Positions 7,058 through 15,095 of a stretch of 37,822 nt of DNA are shown here, piece by piece (position 1 is the first letter of the stretch; each line of letters opens with the position of its first letter). The position numbers and the translations under genes are program-made. Below the pieces are notes generated by a model, which had not been told where the DNA came from, searched no databases, and was given only the letters and a program-made list of their open reading frames with translations. The stretch is taken from contig JAWKHR010000057.1 in the NCBI GenBank assembly GCA_041394725.1, forward strand, positions 1 to 37,822, in the 5' to 3' direction. The stretch is from JAWKHR01 sp041394725. GTDB taxonomy: Bacteria; Acidobacteriota; Vicinamibacteria; Vicinamibacterales; SCN-69-37.

Positions 7058-8653
7058 CTACCGGACTCGGGCCGGGCCGGCCGGCGCCAGCGGCACGGAG
7101 TAATGACGATTGTCCCAGCTCAGGACGAGCTGGATCGCGCCGGCGGCATCCGGGGTCAGCTGGAACGTGAGGCCCTCAGCCGGCCCTCGCGTGCCGCCGG
7201 CCGGAACCTCGGGCGACAGCGCCATCCGCACGCGGCCCAGGTCCTGCTCCTCGTGGTACACCGTGTGGAACTGCCCGACCTCGTGGCTGACGATGAGCGT
7301 GAAGTCCGTCGGCCCGTCGGCCGGCAGCGTGTAGAGCGTGTGGTCCCCCGCCGGCACATCGAGGTCGCCGATCCGAATCGGTCCGCTGGTCGTGATCGTC
7401 GTCGCCTCATCCGCACCGGGCATCCAGACGCGGCCCCACGGCACCAGCGCGCCCCAGATCTCGCGGCCGCGCTTCTGCGGCGAGCCGTACTCGATGGCGA
7501 CGTGGACGCCGCCGACGGTGCCGATTGCGATCTGCCGGGGACTGCGGCGCTCGGTCCGCACACCGCGCGTGCCGCGGCGCCCGAGTGGCGGGGCGTTCCG
7601 CATCACGCCCGCAATCGCGTCGGGGACGTCCGCGACAATGGGGAGCGACGGGTCGCTGTAGGTCGGAATCTGCTCGGCGCGGCCGCCCGAGACGTGCTTC
7701 ATGATGTGGTTCATCCCGTCCACGATCCGCAGCGTCGCGTCCGGCTTCGCCGCCGCGAGCGCCTTCGCCTCGTCCACCGACACCTGGATGTCGGTCGTGC
7801 CCTGCAGGATGACGACCGGCACCATGAGCTTCGCGATCTCGGCGGCCGGGTCGTAGCGGAACCAGGAGATGAGGTACGGCTGCACGCTGGGCCGATAGAG
7901 CGAGAGCAGGGCCGGCGGGACGTCGCCGGCCGTCTCGCCCGCCTCGAGCGCCTTCAGGATGCGCTCGCTCTGCTCCCCGAGCGCCGGCACCGCCGAGAGC
8001 TGCGGCGCGAGCTGGTCCCGCAGCACGAGCGACGCGCGGCGGGCCACGCCAGCGACCGACACGAACGCGTCGGCCCGCGCCATCCGCGCGGCCAGCATGC
8101 CGATGAGCGACCCCTCGCTGTGCCCCACGACGCCGACGATCGGGAACCGCGCGTCATTGCGCAGCATGACGATCCACCGCGCCGCGTCGTCCACGTAGTG
8201 CTCGAACCGGAGCCCGGACTCCCCCTCGGCGCTCACCGCCTTGGCCGACTGGCCGATGCCGCGCTTGTCGTACCGGAGCGACGCGATGCCGCGCGTCGCC
8301 AGCGCCTCGGCCAGCATCCTGAGACTGTCGTTCTTCCCAGGCAGGCCGGCCGAGTTGCCGTCGCGATCGGTCGGCCCGGACCCGGCGATGATCAGGACGA
8401 CGGGCGGCCGCGCGGGCGACGCCGGGACGAGGAGCGTGCCGGCGAGCACGCCGGTGCCCGTGTCGAGCGTGACGTCGCTGGATTGCGCGGCGGGGAGCGC
8501 CGACGCGGCCGACCCGGGCGCGGCGGTGCGGACCACGGCGGACGGTGACGCGCCGGACGTCGCCGCGGAACGTTCGACGCCGGCCGCCAGCAGGGCGATC
8601 GCCGCCAGCCCCAGCACCGGCACCCGCCGCGTCGATCGAGCCATCGGCGTCAT
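7058..8653 (-). CDS. Exported alpha/beta hydrolase fused to a DUF2911 domain
   Basis: A 531-residue protein starting at ATG 8653, which overlaps the stop of the M28 peptidase gene (ATGA). It has a signal-like N-terminus ('RRVPVLGLAAIALLAAG'). Residues ~60-345 are an alpha/beta hydrolase: oxyanion-side 'IIAGSGPTDRDGN', nucleophile S179 in GHSEG, D288 in 'QGTTDIQV' and H316 in 'DGMNHIMKH', a complete triad of the serine-hydrolase/acyl-peptidase type. Residues ~370-531 match DUF2911: 'SPRQ', 'IEYGSPQKRGREIWGALVPW' and 'ADEATT.T.....IGDLDVPAGDHTLYTLP'. DUF2911 proteins usually stand alone with their own signal peptide; here the domain is read through in frame with no stop or start between. The role of DUF2911 is unknown. 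Confidence 0.85.
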   Translation of the reverse strand: MTPMARSTRRVPVLGLAAIALLAAGVERSAATSGASPSAVVRTAAPGSAASALPAAQSSDVTLDTGTGVLAGTLLVPASPARPPVVLIIAGSGPTDRDGNSAGLPGKNDSLRMLAEALATRGIASLRYDKRGIGQSAKAVSAEGESGLRFEHYVDDAARWIVMLRNDARFPIVGVVGHSEGSLIGMLAARMARADAFVSVAGVARRASLVLRDQLAPQLSAVPALGEQSERILKALEAGETAGDVPPALLSLYRPSVQPYLISWFRYDPAAEIAKLMVPVVILQGTTDIQVSVDEAKALAAAKPDATLRIVDGMNHIMKHVSGGRAEQIPTYSDPSLPIVADVPDAIAGVMRNAPPLGRRGTRGVRTERRSPRQIAIGTVGGVHVAIEYGSPQKRGREIWGALVPWGRVWMPGADEATTITTSGPIRIGDLDVPAGDHTLYTLPADGPTDFTLIVSHEVGQFHTVYHEEQDLGRVRMALSPEVPAGGTRGPAEGLTFQLTPDAAGAIQLVLSWDNRHYSVPLAPAGPARVR

Positions 8654-9660
8654 CGCGCACCGCCCGCGCTGCCGCGCATCTTCGCGATCGCCTCGAGGCT
8701 GGCGTCGAACTCCTTCACCGCGGCCACCAGCGTCTCGACCGCCCGAATGTAGAAGTCGTACGTCATCGTCTCGTAGTCGTCGGTCGGCTTGTGGTGCTGC
8801 GGGAAGTCCTCGACGCCGAAGTAGAGGCACGGGATGTTCGCGCTGCAGAACGCGGCGTGGTCGGAATCGCTCGTCCAGTCCTCGACGTCCTTCCGCGCGG
8901 GGTCGTCGTGGCCCATCAGCAGCTTGACCGGCGCGGCCGCGGCGATGCGTTCGATGTACGGCTTGAGGAACGGCTGCGTGTGCGTGCCGACGACGAAGAG
9001 CTTGTCGTCGGGGTCGCGGCCGATCATGTCCATGTTCACGTCGAGCGCGAGCGATGCCGCCGGGACCGGCGGCGCCGCCACGAACGCGCGCGCGCCGCGC
9101 AGACCGGCCTCCTCGGCGTCGAACGCCGCGAACAGGATCGGATGCGCCGGCGTGTGGGTGCTGAAGTACTTCGCCAGAGCGAAGAGCGCCGCCGTCCCCG
9201 ACGCGTTGTCGTCCGCGCCGTTGTAGATCTGACCGCCGCGCGTGCCGACGTGATCGTAGTGCGCCGACACCACCAGGTACGGTCCGGGTGACGAGCCCGC
9301 GATCTGGCCGAGGACGTTCACGCCCTGCCGGTCCTGCCCCCCGCCGCCGCGGCCCGCGCGGAACGTGAACGGGTGCTCGAACGACCCGCCCACCGGCTGG
9401 AGCCCCGACGCCTTGAACCGCTCGACCACGTAGGCGCGCGCCTTCTCGCCGCCGGGCGTGCCGACCAGACGCCCTTCCATGTCGTCGGCCGAGAGCGTCT
9501 TCAGGTCGAGCAGGAGCTGCGCGCTGTCGATGACCGTGCTCGGCCGTGCGGCCTGTCGGGCCGACACGTGAAGCGCCGGGCCGACCACCAGCGCAAGCGC
9601 GACAACCAGAGTGGACGAGATGGCAACCAGAGGCGACTTGGCCCGGGAGAAGTTGATCAC
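8650..9660 (-). CDS. Exported zinc aminopeptidase, M28 family
   Basis: A 336-residue protein with a signal peptide (residues ~1-35, core SSTLVVALALVVGPAL). The start is GTG 9660; an in-frame stop lies two codons upstream and no later start would keep the signal peptide. The M28 di-zinc ligands and catalytic residues are all visible: H134 and D136 in SAHYDHVG, D150/D151 in NGADDNASG, E183/E184 in 'DAEEAGLRG', D211 in 'NMDMIGR', and H290 in 'QHHKPTDDYE'. It should release N-terminal amino acids from peptides in the periplasm or outside. It heads a three-gene operon with the hydrolase-DUF2911 fusion and an ADOP permease, joined by a 4-bp overlap and a 4-bp gap, and is divergent from the PadR gene. 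Confidence 0.93.
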   Translation of the reverse strand: MINFSRAKSPLVAISSTLVVALALVVGPALHVSARQAARPSTVIDSAQLLLDLKTLSADDMEGRLVGTPGGEKARAYVVERFKASGLQPVGGSFEHPFTFRAGRGGGGQDRQGVNVLGQIAGSSPGPYLVVSAHYDHVGTRGGQIYNGADDNASGTAALFALAKYFSTHTPAHPILFAAFDAEEAGLRGARAFVAAPPVPAASLALDVNMDMIGRDPDDKLFVVGTHTQPFLKPYIERIAAAAPVKLLMGHDDPARKDVEDWTSDSDHAAFCSANIPCLYFGVEDFPQHHKPTDDYETMTYDFYIRAVETLVAAVKEFDASLEAIAKMRGSAGGAR

Positions 9661-9690
9661 GGCTCAATCATAGGGTGAGTGCCAGCAAAC

Positions 9691-9701
9691 TAGCTCTGCT
9701 A
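9691..9701. promoter_or_regulatory. Possible PadR operator in the divergent M28/padR promoter region
   Basis: TAGC-TCT-GCTA is a short perfect palindrome, flanked by AAAC on both sides, in the only 63 bp between the M28 start (9660) and the PadR start (9724). PadR proteins commonly bind palindromes overlapping their own promoters. The site is small and could be chance. Confidence 0.35.
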
Positions 9702-9723
9702 AACTCTCGTCAAAGGATCCGGC

Positions 9724-10074
9724 ATGCCACGCGAAGCACTGGGCGAATTCGAACATCAGGTCCTCCTGGCCATCCTCCAGCTCGGCGGCCGGGCCCACAG
9801 CGCGCCGATCGTCACCGAGATCGAGTCGCGCTCGGGCCGCGGCGCCTCCCCCGCCGCGGTCTACATCGCCTTGCGCCGGCTCGAGCAGCGCGGCCTCGTC
9901 CGGTCGCTGAAGGCCGAGCCCGGTCCGCGCGAGGGCGGCCGCGGACGCCGGACGTTCGCCGTCACGCCGGCCGCCCTCGACAAGCTGCGCGAGTCGCGCC
10001 GCGCCTTCGAGGCGTTCTGGCAGGGCCTGGACCCGGTCTTCGACAAGGGCGGTCCCCAGGGGCGGAAGCGCTGA
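9724..10074 (+). CDS. PadR family transcriptional regulator
   Basis: A 116-residue winged-helix protein: 'GEFEHQVLLAILQLGGRAHS' (helices 1-2), 'GASPAAVYIALRRLEQRGLV' (recognition helix) and a wing with 'GGRGRRTFAVTPAALDKL'. This is the short PadR form typical of acidobacterial regulators placed directly before ADOP permeases. AAAGGA lies 6 bp before the ATG. The permease gene begins 2 bp after the stop, so regulator and transporter are co-transcribed, and the usual arrangement is repression of both. The inducer is unknown. Confidence 0.92.
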   Translation: MPREALGEFEHQVLLAILQLGGRAHSAPIVTEIESRSGRGASPAAVYIALRRLEQRGLVRSLKAEPGPREGGRGRRTFAVTPAALDKLRESRRAFEAFWQGLDPVFDKGGPQGRKR

Positions 10075-10076
10075 CG

Positions 10077-12791
10077 ATGCTTCGTCCGCCCCCCCCGCTC
10101 GCCCGCCGCCTGCTCCGCGCCCAACTGCCGGTGGCGTGGCGCGACGACGTGGCCGAGAACCTCGACGACCTGCACGGTGCCCGGGCGCGCGCGCGCGGCC
10201 AGCGCGCGGCCGACGCGTGGTACTGGCGGCAGGCCCTGTCGTTTCCGATCCGCCTCCGGCTGGCCGGCGATCCGCCGGTCGCGGCGGCACCTTCCACGAG
10301 GACCTCACTCATGCGAACGCTGCTCCAGGATCTCCGTTACGCGTGGCGCGTCCATCGCGCCCGGCCCGGGGTCGCCGTCGCGGCGATCCTGAGCCTGGCG
10401 ATCGGCATCGGGATCAACACCGCCATCTTCTCCATCGTCAACGGCGTGCTGCTGCGGCCCGCACCGTTCCAGGGCTTCGACCGGCTCGTGATGGTCTGGG
10501 AAACCGACCGCGACTCGGGCACGACGCGCGAACCGGGCTCCCTGCCGGACTTCCTCGACTACCGGCGCGAGGCGACCACGTTCGACGCGATGGGCGGGCT
10601 GATCGCGGGCGAACAGAGCTTCGCGGCGGACGGCGGCGACCCGACGCGCCTGGCCTCGCTCGTCGTGTCGCACGACCTGCTCGACATGTTCGGCATCCGG
10701 CCGATCCTGGGACGCACCTTCGGAGCCGCCGACGGCCAGCCCGGGGCCCCGCCGGTCGTGCTCATCAGCGAGAGCCTCTGGCGGACCTCGTTCGCCGCCG
10801 ATCCCGACATCGTCGGGCGGACGATTCGCCTGAGCGACGTCGGGTACACGTGCGTGGGCGTCGTCCCGGACGCGACCGAGTTCGGCGTGCTGCAGGTGCT
10901 GGGCGCGGCGGCGTACGCGCGGTCGTTCGCCGACCGGGGCACGCGCGTGCGGGTGGACGTGTGGACGCCGCTGCACCCGGATCCGCAGGCGCTGCCGCGG
11001 TCCACGCATCCGCTGTTCATGATCGGCCGGCTGGCGCCTGGCCAGTCGATCGATGCCGCGCGTGGCGAGCTGGCGCGCCTGGCCTCCGATCTGGAAGCGC
11101 GGTATCCGTCGGACAACGCGGCGCGCGGGGTGAACCTCGAGTCGCTCGGCGACGTCGTCTTCGGCCCGGTGCGACCGGCGCTGGTCGCGCTGACCGGCGC
11201 GGTCGGGCTGGTGCTGCTCGTCGCGTGCGCCAACGTGGCGAACCTGCTCCTCGCGCGCGGTGCCGGGCGGCAGCGCGAGGTGGCCGTGCGCGCCGCGCTC
11301 GGCGCGGGCCGCGGGCGCATCGTCCGCCAGTTCCTGACCGAGAGCCTCGCGCTGGCCCTGGTGTCGGGCGCCGTGGGCATCGCGCTCGCGTACGGCGCGG
11401 TCGCGTGGCTGGTCGCGAACGGCCCGGCCAACGTGCCGCGGCTCGGATCGGCGTCGGTGGATCCGCGCGCGCTCGGGCTCACGCTCGTCGTGTCGGTCGT
11501 GGTCGGCCTGATCTTCGGGGTGTTCCCCGCGCTGCAGGCGCGCGCGGCGCGGCCGCAGGCCGCGCTCGCGGGGGAGGCGGGCCGGTCGGCGACCGGCACG
11601 CGCAGCCACCAGCGCATGCGGTCGGGCCTGGTCATCGCCGAACTCGCGCTGGCCGTGATCCTGGTCGTCGGCGCCGGCCTGCTGGCGCGCAGCTTCTGGC
11701 GGCTGAGTCAGGTCGATCCGGGCTTCACGGCGCACGGCGTGGTGAAGGCCGAGTTCCAGCTGCCGCGGTCCCGCTATCCCGTGAACTTCGCGAACTGGCC
11801 GAACTTCGCGGAGATTCACCAGTTCGACGCGCGGCTCCTGGATCGGGTCTCCGGGCTGCCGGGCATCGAGGCCGCCGCGATCGCCGGCAACCATCCGCTC
11901 GATCCAGGGTTCACCAACTCATTCGCGATCGTCGGTCGCGAGCAGGAATCGCGCGGGTTCCCGGAGATCTCGGTGCGGCGGGTCACGCCGGACTACGCGT
12001 CGGTCGTCGGCCTCGCGATTCGGCAGGGACGCGGCATCGAGGCTCGCGACGGGACGTTCGCCCCGGCCGTGGCGGTGATCAACGACGCCTCGGCGCGGCG
12101 GTTCTTCCCGGATCAGGATCCGCTCGGCCACGAGATCTCGCTCTGGGGCACGAACCGGCGCATCGTCGGCGTGGTGGCCGACGAGCGTTTCCATGGCCTG
12201 ACGGCGGCGGCGCCGCTCGCCGTCTACCTGCCTCTGGCCCAGGCGCCCTCGACGGACGGCGCGGGCGTCCTGCTCGTCCGCACGGCCGGTGCGGGCCCCG
12301 CGGTCGGCCCCGAGCTGCGAAACGCCATCCGCGCGGTCGATCCGGGCCTCGCCGTGTTCGGCATCGAGCCGCTCGACGAGACGGTGGCCCGGTCGATCGC
12401 CGATCGGCGGTTCACGATGCTGCTGCTCGGCGTGTTCGCGCTGATGGCGTTCGTGCTCGCCGCGATCGGGATCCACGGCGTGCTCAGCTACAGCGTCGCC
12501 CAGCAGACGCGTGAGATCGGGATCCGCCTGGCTCTCGGCGCCAGCCCGGAACGGCTCCTGCGCCGGGTGGTCGCCGACGGGGTGCGGCTCGCCGCGATCG
12601 GCCTCGTCGTCGGCCTGGTGGGCGCGTTCTTCCTCACGGGTGTGCTCCGGTCGCTGCTGTTCGACGTGGAACCGTCGGATCCGATCACGTTCGGGGCCGT
12701 CGCCGTCCTGCTCCTGCTGATGGCCGCCGCCGCCAGCTACCTGCCGGCCCGCCACGCCACCCGCGTGGACCCGAACGTGGCGCTGAGGTAG
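10077..12791 (+). CDS. ADOP-type ABC transporter permease with N-terminal prefix domain
   Basis: A 904-residue protein. The reading frame is open further upstream, but ATG 10077, 2 bp after the PadR stop, gives the standard start. Residues ~1-75 ('LARRLLRAQLPVAWRDDVAE...') form the cytosolic prefix domain peculiar to these permeases. The first helix follows 'RTLLQDLRYAWRVHRARPG' at ~95-115, then a MacB-like periplasmic domain, three helices with 'ANVANLLLARGAGRQREVAV' (first FtsX), a second periplasmic domain and a second FtsX module ending 'TREIGIRLALGASPERLLRR' and 'PARHATRVDPNVALR'. It is one of two duplicated orphan permeases in the window, again with no ATPase beside it. The substrate is unknown; macrolide or lipoprotein-type export is only a family guess. 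Confidence 0.92.
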   Translation: MLRPPPPLARRLLRAQLPVAWRDDVAENLDDLHGARARARGQRAADAWYWRQALSFPIRLRLAGDPPVAAAPSTRTSLMRTLLQDLRYAWRVHRARPGVAVAAILSLAIGIGINTAIFSIVNGVLLRPAPFQGFDRLVMVWETDRDSGTTREPGSLPDFLDYRREATTFDAMGGLIAGEQSFAADGGDPTRLASLVVSHDLLDMFGIRPILGRTFGAADGQPGAPPVVLISESLWRTSFAADPDIVGRTIRLSDVGYTCVGVVPDATEFGVLQVLGAAAYARSFADRGTRVRVDVWTPLHPDPQALPRSTHPLFMIGRLAPGQSIDAARGELARLASDLEARYPSDNAARGVNLESLGDVVFGPVRPALVALTGAVGLVLLVACANVANLLLARGAGRQREVAVRAALGAGRGRIVRQFLTESLALALVSGAVGIALAYGAVAWLVANGPANVPRLGSASVDPRALGLTLVVSVVVGLIFGVFPALQARAARPQAALAGEAGRSATGTRSHQRMRSGLVIAELALAVILVVGAGLLARSFWRLSQVDPGFTAHGVVKAEFQLPRSRYPVNFANWPNFAEIHQFDARLLDRVSGLPGIEAAAIAGNHPLDPGFTNSFAIVGREQESRGFPEISVRRVTPDYASVVGLAIRQGRGIEARDGTFAPAVAVINDASARRFFPDQDPLGHEISLWGTNRRIVGVVADERFHGLTAAAPLAVYLPLAQAPSTDGAGVLLVRTAGAGPAVGPELRNAIRAVDPGLAVFGIEPLDETVARSIADRRFTMLLLGVFALMAFVLAAIGIHGVLSYSVAQQTREIGIRLALGASPERLLRRVVADGVRLAAIGLVVGLVGAFFLTGVLRSLLFDVEPSDPITFGAVAVLLLLMAAAASYLPARHATRVDPNVALR

Positions 12792-12881
12792 AGGACGGGT
12801 CTCCCGGCCTGCTTGAGGGCACATGCCCTACCGAGACCTGTCCCTCTTTGGCCCGATTCTGTGGAAAACTGACCCGTCCCC
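12791..12881. repeat. Nested inverted-repeat element between the permease and the SAM-enzyme gene
   Basis: GAGGACGGGTCTC (12791-12803) is nearly complementary to GAGACCTGTCCCTC (12833-12846), with a perfect AGGGCA/TGCCCT stem inside (12816-12829). A third related copy, GACCCGTCCCC, at 12871-12881 directly abuts the GTG start at 12882. The spacer 'TTCTGTGGAAAACT' is A/T-rich for this genome. It may end the permease transcript or form the leader of the next gene. It has the look of a genome-wide intergenic repeat, which I cannot confirm from one copy. Confidence 0.5.
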
Positions 12882-15095
12882 GTGATCCACCTCGCCGTCT
12901 TCCTGCTCACCCTCTCCGGCATCGTCTTCGAAGTCGGGCTCACGCGCATCTACTCGGCGACGATCTGGTACCACTTCACCTTCGTCGCGGTCTCGGTCGC
13001 GCTCCTCGGCTGGGGGCTGGGCGGTTTCGTCGTCCACCGGCTGAAGCAGTCCGGGTGGACGCCGTCGCACGCGCGGGCGGCGTGGTTCTCGCTGGGCTAC
13101 GCGGCGACCATCCCGGCGTGCCTCTGGCTGGTCGCGCGCTTCCCGTTCAGCGTCGATCGGCTGCCGCTCTACTTCGTCGCGCCGCTCGTGCCGTTCTTCC
13201 TGGCGGGCATGGCGCTCTCGATGATCTTCGACCTCGGTCGCGAGCGCGCCGGCAGCCTGTACTTCGCGGACCTCGGCGGCGCCGCGCTGGGCGCGGTCGG
13301 CATCGTCTTCCTGCTGCAGGGCCTCGGCGGCGAGGCCTCCCTGCTGGTCGCCGCGATCGCGCCCGCGGCCGCCGCGCTGCTGCTCGCGCCCGGCCGCGCG
13401 CTCTCGGCGGCCTCTGCGGCCACGGCCGTGGCGATCGGCCTGCTCGCCCTGGCCGCGCTCACCGGCACCGGCCTGCGCGTGACGCCCGGCACGCTGAAGG
13501 CGATGCAGCGCCACATGGCCGCGACGCCCGGCACGGTCGTCACCCAGACGGGGTGGAACGCCTACTCGCGCATCGACGCGGTCGAGGGCTTCGGCGCGCC
13601 GTACCTCGCGCGCCTGTACATCGACTCCGACGCGTGGACCAACGTGCTCGAGTGGGACGGCCGGCTCGACAGCGTGACCGCCCTGCGCACGTGGTACCGC
13701 GCCCATCCGTTCAGCTTCACGCCGAACCCCGAGACGCTCGTCATCGGTCCGGGTGGCGGCTCGGACGTGCTGGTCGCGCTCGCCGCCGGCAGCCGTCACG
13801 TCACGGCCGTCGAGCTGAACCCGCTGATGCTCCAGTTCGTCCGGCACTACGGCGCGCGCGCGGGCCACCTGTACGACCGTCCGGAGGTCGAGGTCGTCCA
13901 GAGCGAGGGCCGCAACTACATCTCCCGCGCGGACCGCCGCTTCGACGTGATCTTCCTCGGCTTCGTGGACTCGTGGGCCTCGGTCGCCTCGGGCGGGCTC
14001 TCGCTCTCGGAGAACTACCTCTACACGACCGAGGCGTTCCGCGACTACTACGACCACCTGACCGACGATGGCGCGCTGGTCATCCTGCGGTGGGACGTGG
14101 ACGTGCCGCGGCTCGTGGCCAACAGCATCGCGCTGCTCGGCCGCGAGGAAGCCGCGAAGCGGATGCTCGTCGTGCTCGAGCGCGGCGGCACTCCGGAGAA
14201 CCCGCCGCAGATGATCTTCATGCTGCGCAAGCGCCCGTTCACGCCGGAGGAGACCGCCGCGGTGATGACGAGCTGGACCGACGCCCGGCCGATCCTCGTC
14301 CCGGGCCGGCACGTCGAGCCGCCGTACGCCGACGTGCTCTCGGGCCGGACGAGCTTCGCCGACTACGCCGCCGCGTCGCCGCGACTGGTCGGACCGGTCT
14401 TCGACGACAGCCCGTTCTACTTCGCGACCGAACGCCCGCTCGGCATGCCGCGCCGCATGGCCTGGGGCCTGGCGCTGATCGTCGGCCCCGTGCTGCTCCT
14501 GCTCGGCGCGGTGGTCGTCACGGGCCGGCCCGCGGGGGAACGCGCGGGGCCGTATCACGCGTCGATCGGCTACTTCGCGGCGCTCGGCTTCGGGTTCATC
14601 ACGGTGGAACTCGCCCTGCTCCAGCACCTGACCCTGCTGCTGGGCCACCCGATCTTCACGCTGTCGGTGCTGCTCTTCACGCTGCTCGCGACCGGCGCCG
14701 CCGGGGCGGCGCGAAGCTCGCGCGTGCGGGCCCGCACCGCGTGCCTCACCGTCGGCGGCCTCGCGCTGGCGTACGCCGCGGTGCTGCCGTCGCTCGTCCC
14801 GCGGCTGCTTCCGCTCTCGCTGGCCGTGCGCGTGGCGATCGCCATCGTGCTGATCGCGCCGCTCGGGTTCTTCATGGGCATGCCGTTCCCGCGCGGTTTG
14901 ACGCGCGCCGGCCGGGGTCCCCTGCCCGCGCCGCCCTTCTACTGGGGCCTGAACGGCACGATGTCGGTCGTGGGCTCGGTCGCCACCGTCGTCATCGCGG
15001 TCACGCTCGGGTTCCGTGCGGCGATGATCGCGGGCGCGGCCGCCTATGCCGTCGCCGCGCTCACGGCGGCGGTCATCGATGCCGACCGGCCGTGA
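12882..15095 (+). CDS. Polytopic membrane protein with an internal spermidine-synthase-like SAM domain
   Basis: A 737-residue protein starting at GTG 12882; an in-frame TGA lies four codons upstream. Residues ~1-195 contain about six membrane helices. Residues ~220-460 are a soluble Rossmann methyltransferase or spermidine-synthase domain, with 'LVIGPGGGSDVLVAL' (glycine-rich SAM loop at 289-296) and the acidic ribose-binding E311 in 'AVELNPLML'. 'RFDVIFLGFVDSWAS' replaces the usual 'YDVI..D', so the catalytic Asp of true spermidine synthases is not obvious. Residues ~480-737 hold about six more helices. The layout matches the fused transporter/spermidine-synthase-like family of unknown substrate. 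Its 3' end overlaps the convergent gene by 23 bp. Confidence 0.8.
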   Translation: MIHLAVFLLTLSGIVFEVGLTRIYSATIWYHFTFVAVSVALLGWGLGGFVVHRLKQSGWTPSHARAAWFSLGYAATIPACLWLVARFPFSVDRLPLYFVAPLVPFFLAGMALSMIFDLGRERAGSLYFADLGGAALGAVGIVFLLQGLGGEASLLVAAIAPAAAALLLAPGRALSAASAATAVAIGLLALAALTGTGLRVTPGTLKAMQRHMAATPGTVVTQTGWNAYSRIDAVEGFGAPYLARLYIDSDAWTNVLEWDGRLDSVTALRTWYRAHPFSFTPNPETLVIGPGGGSDVLVALAAGSRHVTAVELNPLMLQFVRHYGARAGHLYDRPEVEVVQSEGRNYISRADRRFDVIFLGFVDSWASVASGGLSLSENYLYTTEAFRDYYDHLTDDGALVILRWDVDVPRLVANSIALLGREEAAKRMLVVLERGGTPENPPQMIFMLRKRPFTPEETAAVMTSWTDARPILVPGRHVEPPYADVLSGRTSFADYAAASPRLVGPVFDDSPFYFATERPLGMPRRMAWGLALIVGPVLLLLGAVVVTGRPAGERAGPYHASIGYFAALGFGFITVELALLQHLTLLLGHPIFTLSVLLFTLLATGAAGAARSSRVRARTACLTVGGLALAYAAVLPSLVPRLLPLSLAVRVAIAIVLIAPLGFFMGMPFPRGLTRAGRGPLPAPPFYWGLNGTMSVVGSVATVVIAVTLGFRAAMIAGAAAYAVAALTAAVIDADRP

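Noticed and set aside
7058..9660. A single 869-codon minus-strand protein covering both M28 and hydrolase regions
   Set aside because: The first half of that frame is not protein-like. The M28 motifs are in a different frame, and the real hydrolase starts at 8653 with an ATGA overlap.
9675..10076. N-terminal extension of the second ADOP permease across the PadR gene
   Set aside because: The extra ~134 codons overlap PadR in another frame and are Arg/Pro-rich. ATG 10077 gives the standard prefix domain.
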